Shown: piece by piece, positions 57,847 through 64,000 of the stretch
Numbering within the stretch: the first letter of the stretch is position 1
Layout of the letters: each line of letters opens with the position of its first letter
Assembly (NCBI GenBank): GCA_030765065.1
Contig: CM060983.1
Coordinates: forward strand, 231,410,753 to 231,474,752
Length of the DNA: 64,000 nucleotides
Reading direction: 5' to 3'
Origin: Deroplatys truncata
Lineage: Eukaryota; Arthropoda; Insecta; Mantodea; Mantidae
Notes under the pieces: generated by a model
What the model saw: only the letters and a program-made list of their open reading frames with translations
What the model was told of the DNA's origin: nothing
Databases searched by the model: none
Program-made: the position numbers and the translations under genes

Positions 57847-60405
57847 CCCTCACCAGTTGCATTTGCAAGGTGATGGAGAGCATGATCAACGGGCGTTTGA
57901 AATGTTGGCTTGAGTCTCGGAACCTCCTGGCGGAAGTTCAGTACGGGTTTCGTTGCCATCGCTCTGCCGTCGACCATCTGGTATCTTTGTTGACGCTTAT
58001 TATTAACGGAATTCTGAGAAAGTGTCCAACAGAAGCTGTGTTTTTTGACCTGGAGAAAGCTTATGATAGTTGGAGGGGCGGCATTGTACGTCCACTCCAC
58101 GCATGGAATATACGCGTCGTCTTCCCATATTTCCTCTGGAGTTTATGACGGATCGAGTCTTTTCGTTTACGTGTGGGGCTCGGTTTTATCTAGTCGTTTT
58201 ATTCAAGAGAATGGTGTACCGCAGGGCTCCACTCAGTGTACACTTTTGCGATTGCTATCAACCCTATTGTTGAGTGTGTTCCACTTGGTATTTCATCGTC
58301 CCTTTTCGTTGACGAGTTTGCCATTCATTGCAGTTCACGGCGGACCTGTCTGCTCGAACGCCGTTCCAGAGCTGTATCGACTGTCTATACACCTGGAGTA
58401 ACGCCAACGGCTTTACTTTCTCTGCCGCGAAATCCGTGTATGTCAATTTGTAGCGCCGGAAGGCTTTCCCTTCGCCGTCTCTCTATCTTGGGCCGGATAA
58501 TCTAGCATTTGCAGACGAGTCCCAATTTTTGGGGTTGATCTTTGGTCGAAAGCTGAGTTGGACTTCGCACATTTCGTTTTCAAAAGCAAAGTGTGACCGT
58601 TCTTTTAATCTTTACTTTTTTAAGTGGCATATCCTGGGGACTGATCGGACCGTCCTGCGAATTTATCGCTCATTGGTCCGATCCAAGCTTGATTACGGGT
58701 GCATTGTCTATGCAGGGCGCGTCCATCTGTGTTACATCGCTTGAATGCGATTCACCATCGTGGCATAAGAGTGGTTACAGGGGCCTTTCCAACTAGTCCT
58801 TAACCCAGTCTGTATGCCTCCGCTGTCCTTCAGGTGTGAGATGCTTTTGAGCAGCTATGCCTATCGACTCTCAAGCTTGCGTGACCACTCATCATTCGAG
58901 TTAATTTACGAGGATTCGCTTGATTGGCAAATATTTAGTTCGCTCCTCTGCATTGCTCCCTCCAGGGGTTCGATTTCGCCAGCTTCTTCGCCATTTGGAC
59001 GTTACGGCAGCGCAGACGCTTCCCAGGGGGAAGGAGCAGTTTCCTCCTTGGTTTTGCTCTGAGGCCCACTTACACCTTGGGTTAACGTCGATGCCGAAGT
59101 ATGAGACCCCTTCAGGCCTTAGATCCGCCTTTTTAGAACTATAGGCTCAATTCGGGTATTTCAGTTTATATATATAGTGATTGGTCTAAGACTAATGTTG
59201 AAGTAGGGTGTGTCTTTATTTTTGGTCAACATCGTTTTACCTTTCGTTTACCGGGGTAGTGTTCGATTTTTACCGCCGAACTTTTTAGTATTTGTCAATC
59301 TCCTTTATACATTCTTCGGCGCGACTTACGGCAACGTGTTGTTTGTTGAGACTCTGAGTGCTCTTCAGGGTATTCGCATGCTGTACACCTACCGCCCGCT
59401 CGTACAGCACATTCATGACCTGTGCCACTCGCTTGGTGCTTCTGGTATCTTCGTTCTTCTTCGTGTGGATTCCAGGTCATGTGGACTCTGCCGACGTCGC
59501 TGCCAAATCGGCAATTTTATCACCCAGATGTTTTACCTCTGTTCCCTACACGGATTTGTTTGTTATTTTACGTCACCGCATCCTCTTGCTTTGGCGCCAT
59601 GATTGGATGGCGCGATGATTTCAGGGGGAACAATTTGCGGGAGGTTAAACATCTCCCGTTAGTCTTGGGTACCTGTTCTCGTTCTCCCCGGGAAGAGGTA
59701 AGTTTAGCTCGTTCATGTATCGGACATTGCCTTTTTAGTCATAGACACCTGCTCAGTGGTGGCCCCGCACCGCTCTGTGAGCAGTGTGATGCGCCCTTAA
59801 CGGTGCGCACATTTTAGCAGAGTGTAAAGTTTTAGCTCCATTGCGCGTTCGTGTGTCTCTGCCTGTCGGCATAGCCAACGTATTGGCCAACGACGCGCAT
59901 GCTGTAGAACAAGGGTGGCGAAAACGACTTCCTTCCGCGAGTCACCAAATATGCAACACGCACTGCATCACTCATAGCACGTGAAAAACAAAGGGACGGT
60001 TGCAGAGAGTCAAAATAACTCGCGAAGCGTCACCTCTGCTGTAGAATGTCTTACGTTTTATCAGTGATAGTGGTTTTAGTCGGCGCATTTGATGTACTGA
60101 GCGTCTTTTAGTTTTGTGATTTTATATTGTGTTTTTTTTTATTGCGGGCTCTTCTTCCCGGGCGGATATATGGCGCTCTTGTCCCTTGTCTTATACAGTT
60201 CCTGACACGTCATTTTAATCTTTTGTTTTATTTACCATGTTTTTAGTGTGGTGGTTTTTAGAATTTGCTACCTTGTTTTTTTAGTGTTTTAGACTAAGGG
60301 GTTTGTGTCCCGTATTTTAGTTTTTGGATTTCAAATTTTATGCGTTGTAACGGCGCTGATGACCTTTGATGTTTACTGGCCTTAACCCCATCTTGTCATC
60401 ATCGT
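57847..60405 (+). pseudogene. LINE copy D/F, 3' half (RT, RNase H, 3' end)
   Basis: Continues the RT broken at 53,459: MESMINGRLKCWLESRNLL, YGFRCHRSAVDHLV, AVFFDLEKAYDSW, FIQENGVPQGS. The catalytic box reads FVDE instead of FVDD (58,305-58,316), a change expected to abolish activity. Post-RT: LGLIFGRKLSWTSHISFSKA, DSLDWQIF, LHLGLTSMPKYETPS. RNase H (59,150-59,560) is frameshifted, has lost the YTDGSK Asp and ends WIPGHV. The 3' untranslated region (from about 59,640) is split by a hAT MITE at 59,910-60,038. It ends with a GGCGCTGATGACC hairpin and CATCATCGTC near 60,405. Confidence 0.84.
59910..60038. mobile_element. hAT-type MITE, copy 2
   Basis: A 129-bp element starting CAAGGGTGGCGAAAACG and ending GCGTCACCTCTG, flanked by a perfect 8-bp duplication CTGTAGAA (59,902-59,909; 60,039-60,046). 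It is related to the MITE at 32,613 (TTCCGCGAGTCACCAAATAT against TTGCGAGTCATCAAATAT). The paralogous LINE copy E shows the unoccupied site GCTGTAGAATGTC near 57,483. Confidence 0.92.
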
Positions 60406-60419
60406 CTTATCAAAAAATT

Positions 60420-63170
60420 TAAAAAATTGAGTTAGACATGGGATTCAATACTTATTTCAGTTCTCTATGAACTGGTGATTTTGGATTTGAACATAACCCA
60501 TCTAATACACCTTCAAGTGAGCCCAGAAAACTGCTGCTCAATACAAAACTCTTCAAATCGATGGTGGCGGTTGATGCAGAACTCGTCTAATCCATCTTAC
60601 AATTCAGAGCAAAACTTGCCTTATCCAATACTTGTTCCACTACAATTGTGGTGTGTGAAGAGCAAAACTTGCCTTCTCCAGCACTAAGAAATATAGCAGT
60701 TTTGCTTATCTATTTTCTCTACGTTAGCAGTCCTGCGTGATCCCAATTAATTTTAGTTTAGTTTTGACTAGCCTAAGGTGCAGACAGTTATTATGGAGCC
60801 TTTGATATCCCTAAGTTGGTTTGGAAGGGCAGAACTAGAAAACGGCCATCCCGTGAATCGAAATATGAAAGAGTGAAGAGGGAAAGGTATGTACGATCGA
60901 ACTACAATTAAGTAGTATTCTTTTATTGTTGACAGATATGACTCGTAGGAATAAGCAGATGTTTACAATGCAGTCTCTATTGCTAAAGGCATTCAGAAGC
61001 CTCGGCTCACGCAAGCGTTCCTGCAATCACAACAGCATGTCTTTCCAACGCAGTAACTTGACACAGAAGGACATAAGGAAATTCCAAGAACCGTTCTACA
61101 GCTGCAACTCTAAAATTAAACAAGACTGCGTTATACTGGCTTACTGTTCAATTGATATACCTAAACGGCAGTGTGCAGTCAAACAGGATTCTCGGAAGCA
61201 TTTTACAACAAAGTATCACGTGAAACGTCCATAATGTCTGCCAGTTCAGGTATGTCAGAAAACTTTTCTGGTCATTTTGCAAATATCAAGAGCGAGTACA
61301 AAAGACACCTTGCAACTGTGGTGACGCCAAAGTAACTCCAAGGTGGAGACAGGGTGTCACAAGAAATAGTAATAAATAGAATCCGTAATTAAATACATAA
61401 TAAGTTTAAAGTACTTGTCCATTATTGTAGCGGAATTAAGCATTAATAAAATGAGACTTATGTATAATGCAGAAGCATCTAATTCATTGAAAGTGTCTAA
61501 GAGTTTCTCTCGTAATATTTTTAATATAAAATTTATTATACGCTTCAAAAGCCCTGTTTCTAATGTATGCCCACTTTTCTCTTTCTTATGATGAGAAAAT
61601 AAAATTGCAAAACAGATAAAACTAAACGTTCTGATTTGCTGATAGCTAAACGAATACATCAACTTAGAGCTAAGGCATATTTTGATCTGAAAGAAGATGA
61701 TAAAGTAGCAACATTTTCATTTGACTGTCAGAAAAATATGGTACTGCCAAAAGTACAGCATCAAGCAGCATGCTACAGCAGGCCGTTATACATGTATAGC
61801 TTCTCCATTGTGCAGAGTTCATCCAAGACAACACTGACAAAACAGAATGTTTGTAATTCTGTTTGGACCGAAAATGAGATTCCTAAAGGTTAAACAAAAT
61901 TGTGTCAGCAGTATAGAGTCAACTGTGCAAATCTTATTTTTCTGGAGTTAAGAAAGTAAGGTTATTTGCAGATGCCTGCTGTGGACAAAATAAAAACACC
62001 ACTATGATACACATGTATAATAAATGCCGTGGTATTCAAGCACCGCAGAACGTGCAGTATTATAAATGATCTTTCCTATTCCTGACCATTCATTCACCAT
62101 CCCGACGTGTTTTCAGGCTAATAGAGAAATAAGTAAGATTGAGAAACACTATCAGTAAGCCTGAAGAATATTTTGAAATCTATAAAAATCTTGGACAGGT
62201 AACAGGCTAGGGACAGATGTATCTGTGCAAGATTGGAAGTATGCTGCAAAGGAAACGAAGTCACCAGGATCCTGGCATGTTAAATTAAAGGCATCTAAAA
62301 TTTTACGTTTTACCTCAAAGTTCTAGTGAGAGGTTAAGCAACTTATGGATCCGATTTGTGTGTAGGTAGACCATGCTGAAATGAGGCTAAAACCTTAGAA
62401 ATGCTTATTGCAAGGAATTTAGATGTAGGTATAAAAGTTAAAGATGAGAAAAATTCATTAAAGAAACGTTTGGTGATAACTGGGAGGAAAATAAAAGCCT
62501 TGTATTCTACAAGAGTTTAACATCTAAAAACGATTTTGCCAATGACGATAAAGAAGTAGGGAGCTGTTTGTGGGAATTTCTTGGATAATGAGGAAGGACA
62601 ACTTAGAATTTGATATGTTTATTTTTGAACATTATTTATTAGTATTACATTTTAAACATACTAGTCATAAGATGTATGCGACATGAAAAACTGGTTAATT
62701 TTGGTGAGCAAACTATGAAAGAGTGATTCATTGATATCCTTATGCGAAATTGGTGGAACAATTGTGAAAATTTACTTTTTTTAACTCAAATGAAATCAGA
62801 AATGGTTATAATCATACAAATATTGCAAGAAGTAATTTATTAGCATTTTCAAACACATATTGAGAAGTAAATGCGAAAATGTTTGCACTTAATTGTAATT
62901 TAGATTGTGTTTCCACCAAAACTCGCCAAGTCCACTAACGTTGTGTGCAAACCTCGCCTTATCCAAAACTAAATTTTGATTTACCGCTATATTATTTGAG
63001 ACTGATTTTCAGGAGAATACATGCATCTTTAATGGTCTAGTCCGGACATTATAACATTAAGAGAATTTTCAAATGTTTTGCTGTTTGCCTAATTTTAGTT
63101 TTTCACGTTTTCTGAAAATTCATTTTACCTGGATAAGGTGAGTTTTGCACTTGACGGCCTCAATTATCAA
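60420..63170 (+). mobile_element. Decayed element with subterminal repeats and DxCxGQNKN protein remnant
   Basis: The left part carries a repeated motif: GCAGAACTCGTCTAATCCA (60,576), GCAAAACTTGCCTTATCCA (60,609) and GCAAAACTTGCCTTCTCCA (60,662). The right part has CCAAAACTCGCCAAGTCCA (62,916), GCAAACCTCGCCTTATCCA (62,947) and the inverted TGGATAAGGTGAGTTTTGC (63,130). The coding remnant lies between them. Repeated subterminal motifs in both orientations are typical of transposase-binding ends of some DNA transposons. The exact ends, terminal inverted repeats and target duplication were not found, so the limits are approximate and the class is inferred. Confidence 0.55.
60830..62600 (+). pseudogene. 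Broken DxCxGQNKN-family protein, probably element-encoded
   Basis: Pieces in order: a basic stretch RTRKRPSRESKYERVKRER (60,830-60,890); SCNHNSMSFQRSNLTQKDIR and FYSCNSKIKQDCVILAYCS (61,018-61,160); a broken VQVCQKTFLVIL (about 61,247); an AT-rich interruption (about 61,340-61,620); KRIHQLRAKAYFDLKEDDKV, ATFSFDCQKNMVLPKVQHQA and CYSRPLYMYSFSIVQSS (61,650-61,830); RLFADACCGQNKN (61,959-61,997); FPIPDHSFT; DVSVQDWKYAAKE and SPGSWHVKL (about 62,220-62,290); and GDNWEENKSLVFYKS (about 62,470-62,515). I recognise this order from a protein family frequent in arthropod genomes, but I know no established name or activity. The Asp in FADACCGQNKN could be catalytic in an RNase H-like transposase fold, which is inference. 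Several stops make this copy dead. Confidence 0.6.
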
Positions 63171-63340
63171 ATGAATTTGTGGTTCAGTTGTAATGAACAA
63201 CATATTTGAGCAAGTTATTACACAGCTGGCAAGATGTCACTTATCTCTTAGCATGTGCCTATTGTTAACCAACAGAGATTCTGTTTTCACATCTAATTCT
63301 CTGATTACTGCACTTAATGCAAAATCTTCAAACATTTCAG
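63171..63340 (+). other. End of intron 2
   Basis: The stop-bounded run-up to the acceptor AAACATTTCAG. An overlapping ATG frame (63,193-63,483) is in a different phase from the zinc fingers and is not supported. Confidence 0.5.
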
Positions 63341-64000
63341 ATTATGCACAGAAGCAGTTTCTGGTGGTAACAGTCATAAATCACCATTGCCCTCTGCTGA
63401 AGTATCAGGAAAAGGCACACGTTTCTGCAATGGAAAGGATCAAGCTGGATGTGAAAGTGATGTCAGCAAAACACCAAATATAGAGGAACATGTTCACTCA
63501 GATCAGTCTGGCAAATGTAATGATGCAGGGGAAATTTATAGTAGGACTTCACATTTGATTCATAAAGGTGAAAGGCCACACAAGTGTAACATTTGTGAGA
63601 GAAGCTTTACTCAGCTGTTTCATTTGAAAATGCATTGTTTGGTTCATGAGGGTAAAAACATACACCAGTGTAACATTTGTGAGAGAAACTTTACTCATTT
63701 GTCACATTTGAAAATGCATAGTTTGATTCATGAGGGTAAAAAGCCACACCAGTGTGAAACTTGTGGTAAGAGCTTTTCTCAGTTGTCTCATTTGAAAATG
63801 CATAATTTGATTCATGAGAGTAAGAGGCCATACAAATGTGAAATTTGTGATAACAGATTTACTCATTTGTCATCTTGGAAAGTTCATAATTTGATTCATG
63901 AGGGCAAAATACCACTTAAGTGTGAAATATGTGAGAAAAGCTTTAACTCATCAGATTTGAAAAGGCATAATTTGATTCACAGGCATAAACAGACACATAA
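63341..64000 (+). CDS. Zinc-finger gene, C2H2 exon (runs off the window)
   Basis: After acceptor CATTTCAG the exon's first base completes an Arg codon with the micro-exon, then stays open to the window end. The first 80 residues (LCTEAVSGGNSHKSP...) are polar with a degenerate finger (SRTSHLIHKGERPHK). Five C2H2 fingers follow from 63,585: CNICERSFTQLFHLKMHCLVH, CNICERNF..., CETCGKSF..., CEICDNRF... and CEICEKSF.... Four have the standard C-x2-C-x12-H-x3-H; the fifth has x11 because NSSDLKRH is one residue short. Linkers are HEGK(K/N)xH rather than TGEKP. Fingers 1-3 share HLKMH, pointing to recent internal duplication. A nuclear DNA-binding transcription factor is the likely role; its target is unknown. 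The end of the gene is not in the window. Confidence 0.85.

Noticed and set aside
63193-63483. A 96-codon frame beginning MNNIFEQVITQ.
   Set aside because: It overlaps the zinc-finger exon in another phase and stops before the fingers; the phase-consistent acceptor at 63,340 explains the region better.

Overview
This is a eukaryotic, repeat-dominated window. Split genes with GT-AG introns, tRNA-derived SINEs, many LINEs, hAT and mariner-type remnants and a long tandem satellite point to an arthropod. The zinc-finger gene style (acidic IKEE-rich exon, micro-exon, C2H2 exon) and the transposon families suggest an insect with a large genome, perhaps polyneopteran. No species can be named from sequence alone.

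Layout. Bases 1 to about 20,993 are one uninterrupted satellite with a monomer near 126 bp (about 165 copies), organised into higher-order repeats. From 21,000 to 29,266 lie decayed copies of a LINE with a CCHC gag-like ORF1 and an endonuclease-RT-RNase H ORF2. From 29,267 to 31,580 lies a 32-bp minisatellite split by a 5'-truncated LINE with a 13-bp target duplication. From 32.3 to 48.6 kb the DNA is AT-rich: two SINEs, a hAT MITE, an LTR, a roughly 1-kb TIR element with a Z-DNA-type tract, two further LINEs (one on each strand), a foldback element and a mariner-like remnant. From 48,762 to 60,405 there is a second cluster of the first LINE family, in which one copy is inserted into the RT of another and itself contains a solo LTR. 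From about 60.4 to 63.2 kb lies a decayed element of a family with a DxCxGQNKN motif and repeated subterminal motifs.

One host-type gene can be assembled: an acidic exon (33,549-34,061), a 32-nt micro-exon (42,344-42,375) and a C2H2 zinc-finger exon (63,341 to beyond the window end). All splice sites and reading phases agree. Nearly all mobile elements from 34 to 63 kb therefore sit in its two introns (8.3 and 21 kb). No RNA gene (other than tRNA-derived SINE heads), CRISPR or prokaryotic feature was seen.
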